Shown in pieces: positions 49,863 to 59,450 of a stretch of 64,000 nt of DNA. The stretch spans positions 186,001 to 250,000 of the forward strand of contig NZ_JABBGH010000003.1 in the NCBI RefSeq assembly GCF_012927305.1, in the 5' to 3' direction. Position 1 is the stretch's first letter, and each line of letters opens with the position of its first letter. The DNA is from Hymenobacter polaris. Its GTDB lineage: Bacteria; Bacteroidota; Bacteroidia; Cytophagales; Hymenobacteraceae. The notes beneath the pieces were generated by a model, which saw nothing but the letters and a program-made list of their open reading frames with translations, made no database searches and was not told where the DNA came from. The position numbers and the translations under genes are program-made.

Positions 49863-50915
49863 ATGCAGGAATCTATTTCGGCCCTCGCCGCCGAGGTGGC
49901 CGCCGCCGACGTGAGCAGTGCCGCCGCCCTCGACCAGTTTCGCCTCCTCTACCTGGGCCGCAAAGGCCGCCTGGCCGACTTGTTCGACCAGCTCAAAACC
50001 GTGCCAGGCGAGCAGAAGCGCGCCGTGGGCCAGCAGCTCAACGGCCTCAAGCAGCAGGCCCAGGCCCGCTTCGACGAGGCCCAGGCCGCCCTGGAATCCG
50101 CCAGCGCCAACCAACCGGCCGACGCCACCTTCGACTACACGCTGCCCACGGTGCCCCAGGCCCTAGGCACCCGCCACCCCCTAAGTTTGGTGCGCGAGCA
50201 GATGCTGCGCATCTTTGCCCGCATCGGCTTCGCGGTGGCCGAGGGGCCGGAGATTGAGGACGACTGGCACAACTTCACGGCCCTCAACTTCCCCGAAAAC
50301 CACCCGGCGCGCGATATGCAGGACACGTTTTTCGTGGAGCCGGCCCTAGGGGGCGACGCGGGCCCCGACCCGCAACCCTTCCTGCTGCGCACGCATACCA
50401 GCACCGTGCAGGTGCGCATCATGGAAAACGAGCCGCTGCCCATCCGCCGCGTGATGCCGGGCCGCGTGTACCGCAACGAGGCCATTTCGGCGCGGGCCCA
50501 CATGCTTTTCCACCAGATTGAGGGGCTCTACATCGACGAAAATGTGAGCTTCGCCGACCTCAAGCAGACGCTCTACTACTTTGTGCGCGAGCTGTTTGGC
50601 GAGGATATCAACATCCGGTTCCGGCCCAGCTACTTCCCCTTCACCGAGCCCAGCGCCGAAATTGACATCACCTGCCTCATTTGCAAAGGCGCGGGCTGCA
50701 ATATCTGCAAGGGCACCGGCTGGGTCGAGATTGGCGGCAGCGGCATGGTAGACCCGGCCGTGCTCGAAAACTGCGGCATCGATTCGCAGAAGTACTCGGG
50801 CTACGCCTGGGGCATGGGCATCGAGCGCATCACCATGCTCAAGTACCAGATTAAGGACTTGCGCCTCTTCACCGAGAACGACGTGCGCTTCCTGCGCCAG
50901 TTTGAGGCGCTGTAG
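49863..50915 (+). CDS. pheS: Phenylalanine--tRNA ligase alpha subunit
   Basis: 350 aa. An N-terminal coiled coil (about 1-85) is followed by the class II core: HPLSLVREQMLRIFARIGF (motif 1), RTHTSTVQVRIM and GRVYRNEAISARAHMLFHQIEG (motif 2), FTEPSAEIDI, and GYAWGMGIERITMLKY (motif 3). The insert CLICKGAGCNICKGTGW with four Cys is typical of Bacteroidota enzymes and may bind zinc. ATG 49863 is chosen over an in-frame start at 49842. pheT is not adjacent. Confidence 0.97.
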   Translation: MQESISALAAEVAAADVSSAAALDQFRLLYLGRKGRLADLFDQLKTVPGEQKRAVGQQLNGLKQQAQARFDEAQAALESASANQPADATFDYTLPTVPQALGTRHPLSLVREQMLRIFARIGFAVAEGPEIEDDWHNFTALNFPENHPARDMQDTFFVEPALGGDAGPDPQPFLLRTHTSTVQVRIMENEPLPIRRVMPGRVYRNEAISARAHMLFHQIEGLYIDENVSFADLKQTLYYFVRELFGEDINIRFRPSYFPFTEPSAEIDITCLICKGAGCNICKGTGWVEIGGSGMVDPAVLENCGIDSQKYSGYAWGMGIERITMLKYQIKDLRLFTENDVRFLRQFEAL

Positions 50916-50944
50916 GGCGCGGCCCTAGGGTACTATTCCTGCCG

Positions 50945-50987
50945 AAAGCCTCGAACTAACTACCCGCGGTAGTTGGTTCGAGGCTTT
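50945..50987 (+). terminator. Hairpin after pheS
   Basis: 20-bp arms with one mismatch and a CGC loop; the tail is only moderately U-rich (AACTATTT). Confidence 0.7.
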
Positions 50988-51003
50988 AACTATTTGGGAG
51001 TCG

Positions 51004-51011
51004 TACTTTTG
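51004..51011 (+). promoter_or_regulatory. -7 element TACTTTTG for rimO
   Basis: Exact TAnnTTTG match 75 bp upstream of the rimO GTG. Confidence 0.5.
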
Positions 51012-51086
51012 TAGGCTCTACCAGCGCCTATTTATTCCGAGCCAAGCTACTCTGCGCTATCCGCTACACCCGTTAAATCTGCGATT

Positions 51087-52403
51087 GTGAAAGTTAGAAC
51101 TCTCAAGCAAAACAAGGTCAACGTTATTACCCTAGGGTGCTCCAAGAACCTCGTAGATTCGGAGGTGCTCATGGGGCAGCTGCGGGCCAACGACTTCGCC
51201 GTAACGCACGAGGCTAAGAAGTCGGACGCCAACATCGTTATTATCAATACCTGCGGCTTCATCGACGGCGCCAAGCAGGAAAGCATCGATACCATTCTGC
51301 GCTATGCCGACGAGAAGGAGGCCGGCAAGCTAGAAAAGCTGTACGTAACGGGCTGCCTCTCGCAACGCTACAAAAACGAGCTGGAAGAGGAGATTCCGCA
51401 GGTAGACGCCTACTTCGGCACCCTGGAGCTGCCCCAGATGCTGAAGGTGCTGGAGGCCGACTACAAGAAGGAGCTGGTGGGCGAGCGCCTGCTGACGACC
51501 CCCAAACACTACGCCTACTTCAAGATTGCCGAGGGCTGCAACCGGCCCTGCTCGTTCTGCGCCATCCCGCTGATGCGCGGCAAGCACGTGGACCGCTCGA
51601 TGGACGACCTCGTGGCCGAGGCCAAGCGCCTGGTGGGCATGGGCACTAAGGAGTTGATTCTCATTGCCCAGGACCTGACCTACTACGGTCTGCAAGCCTA
51701 CGGCGAGCGCAAGCTGCCCGAGCTGCTGGAGCGCCTGAGCGACGTGCCCGGCGTGGAGTGGCTACGCCTGCAATACGCCTACCCCTCGCAGTTTCCGATG
51801 GCGGCGCTGGACGTGATGCGCGAGCGGCCCAACATCTGCCGCTACTTGGACATGCCCTTGCAGCACATCTCGGACAACATGCTGAAAACCATGCGCCGGG
51901 GCATCAGCGCGCGCCGCACTAAGGAGCTGGTGCGCGAAATCCGCGACCGGGTGCCGGGCATCGCGCTGCGTACCACGCTCATCGCTGGCCACCCCGGCGA
52001 GACGGAGGCCGATTTTGCCGAGCTGGAAGAGTTCGTGCAGGAAATGAAGTTCGAGCGCCTGGGCATCTTCACCTACTCGCACGAGGAAAACACGCACTCA
52101 CACACCTTGGCCGACGACGTGCCGGCTGAAGTGAAGCAGGAGCGCGCCGACCGCATCATGGAAATTCAGCAGCACATTTCGCTGGAAGCCAACGAGGCCC
52201 GCGTCGGCCAGACGCACCGCGTGCTCTTCGACCGCCTCGAAAGCGGCTACTACGTGGGCCGCACCGAGTTCGACTCGCCCGAGGTAGACAACGAGGTGCT
52301 GGTGCCCGCCACCGACGAGGTCCACATCCCGCAGGGCAGCTTCGCCGAGGTGCGCATCACCGGCGCCAGCGACTTCGACCTCTACGGCGAGCTGGTGCGC
52401 TAG
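51087..52403 (+). CDS. rimO: Ribosomal protein uS12 methylthiotransferase
   Basis: 438 aa from a GTG start. It methylthiolates Asp of ribosomal protein uS12. The N-terminal MTTase domain has Cys18 (VITLGCSKNLVDSE), INTCGFID and TGCLSQRY for the first cluster. The radical SAM motif CNRPCSFC (Cys151, 155, 158) holds the second cluster. A C-terminal TRAM domain (about 375-438) contains YVGRTEFDSPEVDNEV. Conserved Leu-Gly in TLGCSKN is coded CTA GGG. Confidence 0.97.
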   Translation: MKVRTLKQNKVNVITLGCSKNLVDSEVLMGQLRANDFAVTHEAKKSDANIVIINTCGFIDGAKQESIDTILRYADEKEAGKLEKLYVTGCLSQRYKNELEEEIPQVDAYFGTLELPQMLKVLEADYKKELVGERLLTTPKHYAYFKIAEGCNRPCSFCAIPLMRGKHVDRSMDDLVAEAKRLVGMGTKELILIAQDLTYYGLQAYGERKLPELLERLSDVPGVEWLRLQYAYPSQFPMAALDVMRERPNICRYLDMPLQHISDNMLKTMRRGISARRTKELVREIRDRVPGIALRTTLIAGHPGETEADFAELEEFVQEMKFERLGIFTYSHEENTHSHTLADDVPAEVKQERADRIMEIQQHISLEANEARVGQTHRVLFDRLESGYYVGRTEFDSPEVDNEVLVPATDEVHIPQGSFAEVRITGASDFDLYGELVR

Positions 52404-52428
52404 GCCCTAGGGGGGTATGAAATAAAAT

Positions 52429-52521
52429 GAACGTCATGCTGAGCCTGTCGAAGCATCTCTACCGAACGACACCCTAGGCGGCGCGGTAGAGATGCTTCGA
52501 CAGGCTCAGCATGACGTTCTG
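52429..52521. repeat. Intergenic palindromic repeat, copy 8 (short arms)
   Basis: Left arm GAACGTCATGCTGAGCCTGTCGAAGCATCTC and a complementary right arm ending ATGACGTTC. Loop contains a CCTAGG. Set between the convergent rimO and tricorn-like genes. Confidence 0.93.
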
Positions 52522-52531
52522 GTTTAAATAG

Positions 52532-55500
52532 TTACTCTGCCACGGCCCGCGTGGGGTGCTGCACCGGGATAGCGAGCGGCTTGAACGACTGCTTTTGCAA
52601 GTCGCTGAGGACGACCTCAACGGCTTTGGCTAGCTGCGGGTCGGCGCCGTTTTGGGTGGCGGCGGGCAGCACGTCCACGTCAATGTCGGGCGGTACGCCC
52701 TGGTTTTCAATTTCCCACTTGCCATCGGGGCTGTAGATGCCGAAGCTGGGCGAGGTGACACTGCCACCATCGATGAGGGTGGGGTAGCCCGAGATGCCCA
52801 CCAGGCCGCCCCAGGTGCGCTTGCCCACGATGGTGCCTAGGCCCCGGCGCCGGAAAAAGGCCGGCAGCGCGTCGCCACCCGAGCCGGCAAACTCGTTGAC
52901 CAGCATCACCTTGGGCCCGTAGATGGACGCGCCGGGCGAGGTAAACGCCTGGCCCTCGCGCGGGGCCCAGTAGCTGAGCAGCGGCCGGTTTAGCAAGTCG
53001 AGAATGTAGTCGGCCACGAAGCCGCCGCCGTTGAAGCGCTCGTCGATGATAACGGCTTGCTTGTCTAACTGGCTGAAGTAGTAGCGGTTGAAGAACTCGT
53101 AACCTTCGGCGCTGGTATTGGGCAGGTACACGTAGGCCACGCGGCCGTGGGTCAGCTCGTCCACCTTGCGGCGGTTGCCCTCCACCCAGGCGATGCGGCG
53201 CAGGGTGGCCTCGCTGGCCACGGGCACCACCGTCACCTCGCGGGCGCCCTGCATACTGGGCTTGTCGTTGACGGTGAGCGTCAGCTGCTTGCCCACAGTG
53301 TTTTCGAAGAAGCTGTACACGTTGTCGGCGCCGGTGAGGGGGCGGTTGTTCACGGCTAGCAGATAGTCGCCAGCCTGCACGTTCACGCCGGGCCCGGTGA
53401 GCGGGGCGCGCAAACTGGGGTTGAAGTTCTCGCCGTTGAAGACGCGCTTGAAGCGGTAGTGGTCGTTCACCACCTCGTAGTCGGCCCCCAGCAAACCTAC
53501 CGGGCTGGCGGTGAGGGCGGGCATGTCGCCGCCGCTCACGTAGTTGTGGCCCACCACCATCTCGCCCATCATCTCGGCAAACAGGTAGTTGAGGTCGGCG
53601 CGGTTGGCCACGTAGGGCAGAAAGACGGCGTACTTCTTCTTGGTGGCCGCCCAGTCGAGGCCGTGCATGTTGGCGTCGTAGAAATAGTCGCGCTCGAGGC
53701 GCCATACCTCGTCGAACATCTGCGCCCATTCGTGGCGCGGGTCGATGTAGGCGTCCAAGGCCGTCAGGGTAAGCTTGCCGTCGCCGGGCGCGGGCTTGGC
53801 GGCCGTTTCCACGATGCCGTAGCTGTCGTGCGGGGCGGTGTAGAGCAGCTTCTTGCCGTCGGCGCTCAGCGAGTAGTCCTCCGCCTCGGCCATAAACACT
53901 TCATCCTTACGCGCCTGCATATCGAAGCGGTGCAGGCGCTGGCTGGGGCCGCTGGCCGTGGCGCTAGGCCCGGCGGCGGTGCTGGCGGGCACCTGCTCCA
54001 GGTAAAACACCTTGTCGCCATCGGCGGCCTGCACGTTGCTCAGCTCGCCTACCGCCGAGCCCGGCACCACCAAGATGCGCTGCCCTAGGCCCGCCGTGTC
54101 GATAACGACCTTAGCCATGTCGGCGGGCTTGGCTTTGGCGTCCTTCACGGCCACTTTCAGGTCCTTCACGGCCACTTTGGGGGTGCGGCTGCCCACGGGC
54201 TTACCCACCACCACCGAGTCGGGCCGGGTGGCGGCGCCCTTCTCCTCGTCGCTCTGCGGGGCAAAGGGCGAGGCATCCTGCTTGCCCAGCACGGCCACGT
54301 AGAGCGTGCGCTTGCTGGTGCGGTCGTAGGCCGTCATGTCGAGCCAGGTGGTGCGCAAGCCCACGTCGGTGCTGGCCGTGAAAAACAGGTACTTGCCGTT
54401 GCGGCTAAAGGCGGGCGCGTCAGCATCAGCGCGGCCGTCGCTCACGGCAAAGCGCCGGCCGCTGGGTAGGTGGTACACCCACACCGTGCGCAAGTGGTTG
54501 GGCATCAGCTGCGAGTAAGCCAGCCACTGCCCGTCGGGCGACCAGGTGGGGGCTAGGGCCTCGTTGGGGCCGTAAGTTTCGCTGGCCACGCGCACCGGCT
54601 TCTTGCTGGCCAAATCCAGGTACCAGAGGTTGAGCTTCTTATCGGTGTAGGCGACCTTCTTGCTGTCGGGCGACCACCGGGGGTTGAAGTAGAACGAGGG
54701 CGGCCCTAGGGAGTAGGCCTGGGCGGGCTTGGTGCCGCGCTGGTCCTGCACCATCAGCTGGTACTCGCCGCTGGCGTCGGAGACGTAGGCGATGCGCGTG
54801 CCGTCGGGCGACCAGGCCGGGTAGCGCTCGTGGGCGCCGTCGGAGTGCGTCAGGTTGCGGCTCTCACCCTTCTTGGCCGGCACCGTGAAAATGTCGCCCC
54901 GCGCCTCCACCACGGCCCGCATGCCGGTGGGCGAAATGGCGGTGTTGCGCACCATCGAGGCCACGTTGCGGTACTGCGGGCGCAGGGCCAGCAGCTCGGG
55001 CGCGATGCTGATTTTCAAGTCGCGAGCCTGGCCAGTGGCCGTGTTCAGCAGGTGCAGCCGCCCGGCCTGCTCATACACCAACTCGTCGCCAAAGCCGCTG
55101 AGCGCCTTCACGTCGTAGTCAGTGTGGCGGGTCAGCTGCGCTACCTTTTTGGTGGCCACGTCGTAGGCAAACACGTTGTTGGTGCGGTTGCGGTCGCTGA
55201 GGAAGTACACCTTGCCGCCCAGCCAGAGCGGGCTGGTGTCGGTGGCGTTTTCGTGCGGGATTTCCTCGGTGGCCAGCGTCTGCATATCCGTCAGCCAGAT
55301 GGGGCCGGTCTGGCCGCCGCGGTAGTGCTTCCAGGTGTTGGTGGCGTTGGTGATGTGCGTATGCGCCAGTCGCTTGCCATCGGGCGAGTAGCTGCCCTTC
55401 TCACCCATCAGCAGGGGTAGGCGCGCGGGCAGGCCGCCGGCCAGCGGCACCGTGAAGAGCTGCAACGAGCGCGCATACGCCTCCTGCGAGCTACTGAACA

Positions 55501-55876
55501 GGATGCTTTTGCCGTCGGGCGCCCAGTCGCGCACCACGTCGGCCGAGGGGTGCCAGGTGAGGCGCCGGGGCTGCCCGCCGCTCACGGCCACCACGTACAC
55601 GTCGGTGTTGCGGTCGTAGTCGCCCGAGTAGGCCAGCCACTGGCCGTCGGGCGAGAAGTGGGGGTTGGTTTCCACGCCCGGCCCCACCGTCAGTCGTTGC
55701 GGGTTCGAGCCGTCGCGGTTGGCCAGCCAGATGTCGCCGGCATAGCTGAAGGCCAGCTTGTCGGCGCTCAAGGCGGGCTCGCGCAGCAGCAGGGTTTCGG
55801 CGGGGGGCGCCTGGGCGTGCAGCGCGGGGCCGGCGCCTAGTAGCCCTAGGGCCGTTAAAAAGTAGCGAGTAAGCAT
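52532..55876 (-). CDS. Tricorn-like S41 protease
   Basis: 1114 aa from ATG 55876 (signal peptide to about residue 20). Repeated SPDGxxLAY/PDGK blades over residues about 30-640 form the beta-propeller. A PDZ-like domain (about 780-870) leads to the S41 core near the C-terminus: AVIIDERFNGGG and EFAGSGGDALP, where Ser999 is the probable nucleophile, then GKRTWGGLVGISG. The archaeal tricorn breaks down peptides from the proteasome; bacterial secreted relatives have less clear roles. The frame further upstream (to 56203) overlaps bshC and is not coding. Confidence 0.93.
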   Translation of the reverse strand: MLTRYFLTALGLLGAGPALHAQAPPAETLLLREPALSADKLAFSYAGDIWLANRDGSNPQRLTVGPGVETNPHFSPDGQWLAYSGDYDRNTDVYVVAVSGGQPRRLTWHPSADVVRDWAPDGKSILFSSSQEAYARSLQLFTVPLAGGLPARLPLLMGEKGSYSPDGKRLAHTHITNATNTWKHYRGGQTGPIWLTDMQTLATEEIPHENATDTSPLWLGGKVYFLSDRNRTNNVFAYDVATKKVAQLTRHTDYDVKALSGFGDELVYEQAGRLHLLNTATGQARDLKISIAPELLALRPQYRNVASMVRNTAISPTGMRAVVEARGDIFTVPAKKGESRNLTHSDGAHERYPAWSPDGTRIAYVSDASGEYQLMVQDQRGTKPAQAYSLGPPSFYFNPRWSPDSKKVAYTDKKLNLWYLDLASKKPVRVASETYGPNEALAPTWSPDGQWLAYSQLMPNHLRTVWVYHLPSGRRFAVSDGRADADAPAFSRNGKYLFFTASTDVGLRTTWLDMTAYDRTSKRTLYVAVLGKQDASPFAPQSDEEKGAATRPDSVVVGKPVGSRTPKVAVKDLKVAVKDAKAKPADMAKVVIDTAGLGQRILVVPGSAVGELSNVQAADGDKVFYLEQVPASTAAGPSATASGPSQRLHRFDMQARKDEVFMAEAEDYSLSADGKKLLYTAPHDSYGIVETAAKPAPGDGKLTLTALDAYIDPRHEWAQMFDEVWRLERDYFYDANMHGLDWAATKKKYAVFLPYVANRADLNYLFAEMMGEMVVGHNYVSGGDMPALTASPVGLLGADYEVVNDHYRFKRVFNGENFNPSLRAPLTGPGVNVQAGDYLLAVNNRPLTGADNVYSFFENTVGKQLTLTVNDKPSMQGAREVTVVPVASEATLRRIAWVEGNRRKVDELTHGRVAYVYLPNTSAEGYEFFNRYYFSQLDKQAVIIDERFNGGGFVADYILDLLNRPLLSYWAPREGQAFTSPGASIYGPKVMLVNEFAGSGGDALPAFFRRRGLGTIVGKRTWGGLVGISGYPTLIDGGSVTSPSFGIYSPDGKWEIENQGVPPDIDVDVLPAATQNGADPQLAKAVEVVLSDLQKQSFKPLAIPVQHPTRAVAE

Positions 55877-56201
55877 AGCAGAAAAAAAGGGGTAAGCGAG
55901 CGAACAGCAATGATGGAGCAGCCACCACTTCGTCGAGCAGCCGTTGCCGCCTCTAAGGTAAGTGCAGCCAAAGCTTCGGTTTATACCATAATGTCGGCTG
56001 CTGACTACTAACAAAGTACCCGTTGGGCGAAGCGCGCAAAGCGGTTTGCCAACTTCGCACGAGCGGCTCGTTCTTAGGTGATAAAGTGCTTGCTTTCGGG
56101 GCGGCCGCCAAAGCCAGGTCGGCAGCGCAAGCCCCCAAACCCAACCTTTCGGCCCAGTGCGGGTTTTGCCCTGACTTCTGCGCCACCTTTTCCCCGCGCT
56201 C

Positions 56202-57830
56202 ATGGCTGCTGCCTCCGACTGTATTACCCTGCCCTACGCCGCTACCGGTGCCTTTGGGGGGCTGCTTACCGACTACATTGCTCAGGCCCCGGCGCTGGCG
56301 CCTTTCTATAACCGTTGGCCTGCGCTGGAAAGCTTCGCCGCCCAGCTGGAAGAAAAGCCGGCCGCCTATTCGGCCGAGGCGCGCCAGCGGCTGGTAACTG
56401 ATTTGCGGGCGCAGTACGCCGAGCTGGGGGGCGATGTGCCCGCCGCCGTGGCCGCCAACCTGGACCTGCTAGCCCGCCCTACGACGTTTACCATCACCAC
56501 CGGCCACCAGCTCAACCTGTTTACCGGGCCGCTGTACTTCGTGTATAAAATTGTGTCGGCCATCAAGCTGGCCCGGCAGCTCAAGGAAGCCTACCCCGCC
56601 TACGACTTTGTGCCAGTGTACTGGCTGGCCACCGAGGACCACGACTTTGCCGAAATCAACAGCTTCCCGCTTTTCGGCAAAACTTATAGCTGGGCCGGGC
56701 CGGGCGGCGCGGCGGGCCTAGGGGGGCCGGTGGGCCGCCTGGGCCTGGAAGGGCTAAACGAGGAGCTGCTAAGCCAACTGCCGCCCGAAGTGCCCGCCGC
56801 CTTCCGCGAGGCCTACACCAGTAGCCGCACCCTGGGCGAAGCCACGCGCCGGCTGGCTACCAGCTTGTTTGGCGCCTACGGCCTGGTCTGCCTCGACGCC
56901 GACCGGCCGGCCCTGAAGCAGGCCCTGCGCCCGGTGCTGCGCCAGGAAATTGAAGGCCAGGTATCGAACCAGGCGGTGCAAGCCACCAACGAGCGCCTGA
57001 CGGCCGCCGGCTACAAGCCCCAGGTGTACTCGCGCCCGCTCAACCTGTTCTTCCTCACCGACGCGGGCAAGCGCGAACGCCTGGAGCCCGACGCCGCCCC
57101 CGGTGCCGACTGCACCCAGATAACGGTGCGCGGCACCGCCCGCTGCCACTCCCGCGCCGAGCTGCTGGCCCTGGCCGATGCCGAGCCTGAGCGCTTCAGC
57201 CCCAACGTGGTGCTGCGCCCACTCTACCAGGAGCTGCTGCTGCCCGACCTAGCCTACATCGGCGGCGGGGCCGAGGTGGCCTACTGGTTCCAGCTCAAGG
57301 GGGTATTTGCGGCCCTAGGGGTGCCCTTTCCCATCGTGCTGCCCCGCAACTCGGCCCTGTACCTGAGCCGCGCCAACGCCGGCAAGCTCGCCAAGCTGGG
57401 CCTGAGTCCGCTCGATAGCTTCAAGCCCCTGCCCGAGCTAAAAAAGCAAGTAGGCGCCACCCTGGGGCAAGAAGAAGTGAGCCTGGCCGCCGAGCAGCAG
57501 GCCCTGGCCGCCACCTACGAGCAGGTGCAGGCCCTGGCCCAGCGCCTCGACCCCACACTGGTGAAAACGGTGGCCGCCGAAGCCCAGAAAGCCGCCGCCG
57601 CCCTGGCCGGCCTCGAAAAGCGCCTCAGCAAAGCCGCCGAGGCCAAGCACGAAACCGCCTACGCCCAGCTCACGGCCCTCAAGGACAAGCTCTTCCCCGG
57701 CGGCAGCTTGCAAGAGCGCACCGACAACGTGCTCAGTATTTTGATGAATAACCCCGGCTTTATCGAGCAGTTGCTGGCTTGCTTCGAGCCCCTAGGGCTA
57801 GAGTTTGCGGTGGTGCAGGAACAGGGATAA
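56202..57830 (+). CDS. bshC: Bacillithiol biosynthesis cysteine-adding enzyme
   Basis: 542 aa. It adds Cys to glucosaminyl-malate as the last step of bacillithiol synthesis. The family signatures TITTGHQLNLFTGPLYFVYKI and YWLATEDHDFAEINSFP (residues about 105-155) are clear; the Rossmann-like core and a C-terminal coiled-coil dimerisation segment (about 405-490) follow. bshA and bshB are not in the window; a YtxJ-type partner is at 39667. Confidence 0.96.
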   Translation: MAAASDCITLPYAATGAFGGLLTDYIAQAPALAPFYNRWPALESFAAQLEEKPAAYSAEARQRLVTDLRAQYAELGGDVPAAVAANLDLLARPTTFTITTGHQLNLFTGPLYFVYKIVSAIKLARQLKEAYPAYDFVPVYWLATEDHDFAEINSFPLFGKTYSWAGPGGAAGLGGPVGRLGLEGLNEELLSQLPPEVPAAFREAYTSSRTLGEATRRLATSLFGAYGLVCLDADRPALKQALRPVLRQEIEGQVSNQAVQATNERLTAAGYKPQVYSRPLNLFFLTDAGKRERLEPDAAPGADCTQITVRGTARCHSRAELLALADAEPERFSPNVVLRPLYQELLLPDLAYIGGGAEVAYWFQLKGVFAALGVPFPIVLPRNSALYLSRANAGKLAKLGLSPLDSFKPLPELKKQVGATLGQEEVSLAAEQQALAATYEQVQALAQRLDPTLVKTVAAEAQKAAAALAGLEKRLSKAAEAKHETAYAQLTALKDKLFPGGSLQERTDNVLSILMNNPGFIEQLLACFEPLGLEFAVVQEQG

Positions 57831-57880
57831 TGCAGCGGAGGAGCGTGCAGAACCGCTGGCGCTAGACTTCTTTTGTGGTT

Positions 57881-58744
57881 ATGCTACACTCCGCGCTGCT
57901 TGCTTTTTCTCTGCTACTGGTGGCCACGGCTACCCTGGCTCAAGCTATTAGTGGGCGCGTGACGGACGCCCGCACCGGGCAGCCGCTGCCGTTTGTGAAC
58001 ATTGGCGTGGTGGGCAAGGCGCTGGGCACGGTCAGCGACGAGCAGGGGCAGTACGGGCTTCTCTTTCAAGAAAGCCTGGCTGCCGACACAGTGCGGGTGT
58101 CATACCTGGGCTACCAGCCGCGGCTGCTTACGCTGCGGCAGCTGCGCGCCCAGCCAGCCGTGGCGCTCAGCCCAGCGGCCGTGGCGCTGGCCGAGGTGCG
58201 GGTGCAAGGTAAAAGTCGTGGCTGGCGCGACCGCACGCTGGGTTTTAGTGGCAATTCTACTACTTCGACGCTTAGCCTGCATCCCCAAGACCTAGGCGCA
58301 GAAACGGGTGCCGTTATCCGCCTCAAGCACCAGCCGACGAAGGTGCTGCGTGCCAATTTCAACGTAGCTCATAACGACGCGGGCCTCGTGACGTTGCGCG
58401 TGAACCTCTACCGCCTCGACGCCAAGGGGCACCCTACTAGCGAGAAGCTATTACGCCGCGACGTAATCGTGCGCACGGCCACCCCGCACGGTCCTATTTC
58501 GGTGGACCTGACACCCGACGACCTGCTGCTGACCGAAGACTTTTTTTTGTCGCTGGAATGGGTAGGCGGGGCCAATGTGGCGGCGCTGCGCGAAGGGTTA
58601 AACTTTTCGGGTGGAGTTGGCTATACCGATAACGACGTTTACTACCGCACTACCAGTCAGGCCAATTGGGAGCGCCTTTCGGCGGGTGCGATGCTGGCTG
58701 GCATGCAGCCTAAAGTAAGCTTCTACGTGACGGCCCAGGACTGA
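57881..58744 (+). CDS. Carboxypeptidase-like regulatory domain protein
   Basis: 287 aa. Signal peptide (to about LAQA) and one N-terminal CarboxypepD_reg-like domain (about 25-110: ISGRVTDARTGQPLPFVNIGVVGK and GTVSDEQGQYGL). The C-terminal half is beta-rich without a named domain and lacks a TonB-dependent barrel. Members are usually outer-membrane or periplasmic proteins of unknown role. ATG 57881 is chosen over GTG 57875. Confidence 0.85.
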   Translation: MLHSALLAFSLLLVATATLAQAISGRVTDARTGQPLPFVNIGVVGKALGTVSDEQGQYGLLFQESLAADTVRVSYLGYQPRLLTLRQLRAQPAVALSPAAVALAEVRVQGKSRGWRDRTLGFSGNSTTSTLSLHPQDLGAETGAVIRLKHQPTKVLRANFNVAHNDAGLVTLRVNLYRLDAKGHPTSEKLLRRDVIVRTATPHGPISVDLTPDDLLLTEDFFLSLEWVGGANVAALREGLNFSGGVGYTDNDVYYRTTSQANWERLSAGAMLAGMQPKVSFYVTAQD

Positions 58745-58764
58745 CCCACGCGCGTTTGCCACCC

Positions 58765-59364
58765 ATGCCTACCACAAAAGCCGCCCGACGCCGCGCCGCC
58801 CTAGCCGCTCGCCAGGCCCTAGGGCTCGCCGACGTGGCCCAGCGCAGTGAGCTGTTGCAGAGGCAGTTGTTTGCGCATTTCGGCGTGGCCGGGTGGCAGT
58901 GGCTGCACCTGTTTTTACCGCTGGTGGCCCGGCACGAGCCGGACACCTGGCTGGTGGCGCGCCGTGTATGGGCCGAGCAGCTGCCCACTCGGCTGGCCGT
59001 GCCCGTAGTGCAGCCCGGCGGCGCCACCCTGCGCCACTACGAGCTGACGCCCCGCACGCTGCTGCAACCTAACCGCTGGGGCATTGACGAGCCAGTGCCT
59101 GACCCCCTCACGGCGCCCGAAGTATTTCCCGAACAGCTGGATGCCGTGCTGGTGCCGCTGCTGTACTGCGACCAGCGCGGGCATCGTGTGGGCTACGGCG
59201 GCGGCTTCTACGACCGCTTTCTGGCGCAGTGCCGGCCCGGCACGGCTTTCATCGGCCTCAATGTACTGAACGAGCCGCCCGGTCCTCCCATTGCCGACGT
59301 GCTGCCGACCGATGTGCCCCTGACGGCTTATATCACGCCCGACGGCGTGTGGAATTTCTCTTAG
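58765..59364 (+). CDS. 5-formyltetrahydrofolate cyclo-ligase
   Basis: 199 aa enzyme that converts 5-formyl-THF to 5,10-methenyl-THF with ATP. N-terminal KAARRRAALAARQAL, WGIDEPVPD and the C-terminal signature VPLLYCDQRGHRVGYGGGFYDRFL are characteristic. Length is normal. It lies 20 bp after the gene before it, on the same strand. Confidence 0.94.
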   Translation: MPTTKAARRRAALAARQALGLADVAQRSELLQRQLFAHFGVAGWQWLHLFLPLVARHEPDTWLVARRVWAEQLPTRLAVPVVQPGGATLRHYELTPRTLLQPNRWGIDEPVPDPLTAPEVFPEQLDAVLVPLLYCDQRGHRVGYGGGFYDRFLAQCRPGTAFIGLNVLNEPPGPPIADVLPTDVPLTAYITPDGVWNFS

Positions 59365-59450
59365 GGCAGCATCGGGTAAGTAACCGCTGCTTGCAAGAGC
59401 GCCGCCGGGTGGCGGCGCGGGTAGCGGTCTCACTACTAGCCCGTTGCCCA

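Noticed and set aside
52532..56203. Tricorn-like protein with a 109-residue N-terminal extension
   Set aside because: That part overlaps the start region of bshC and has no signal or domain; ATG 55876 begins a signal peptide.
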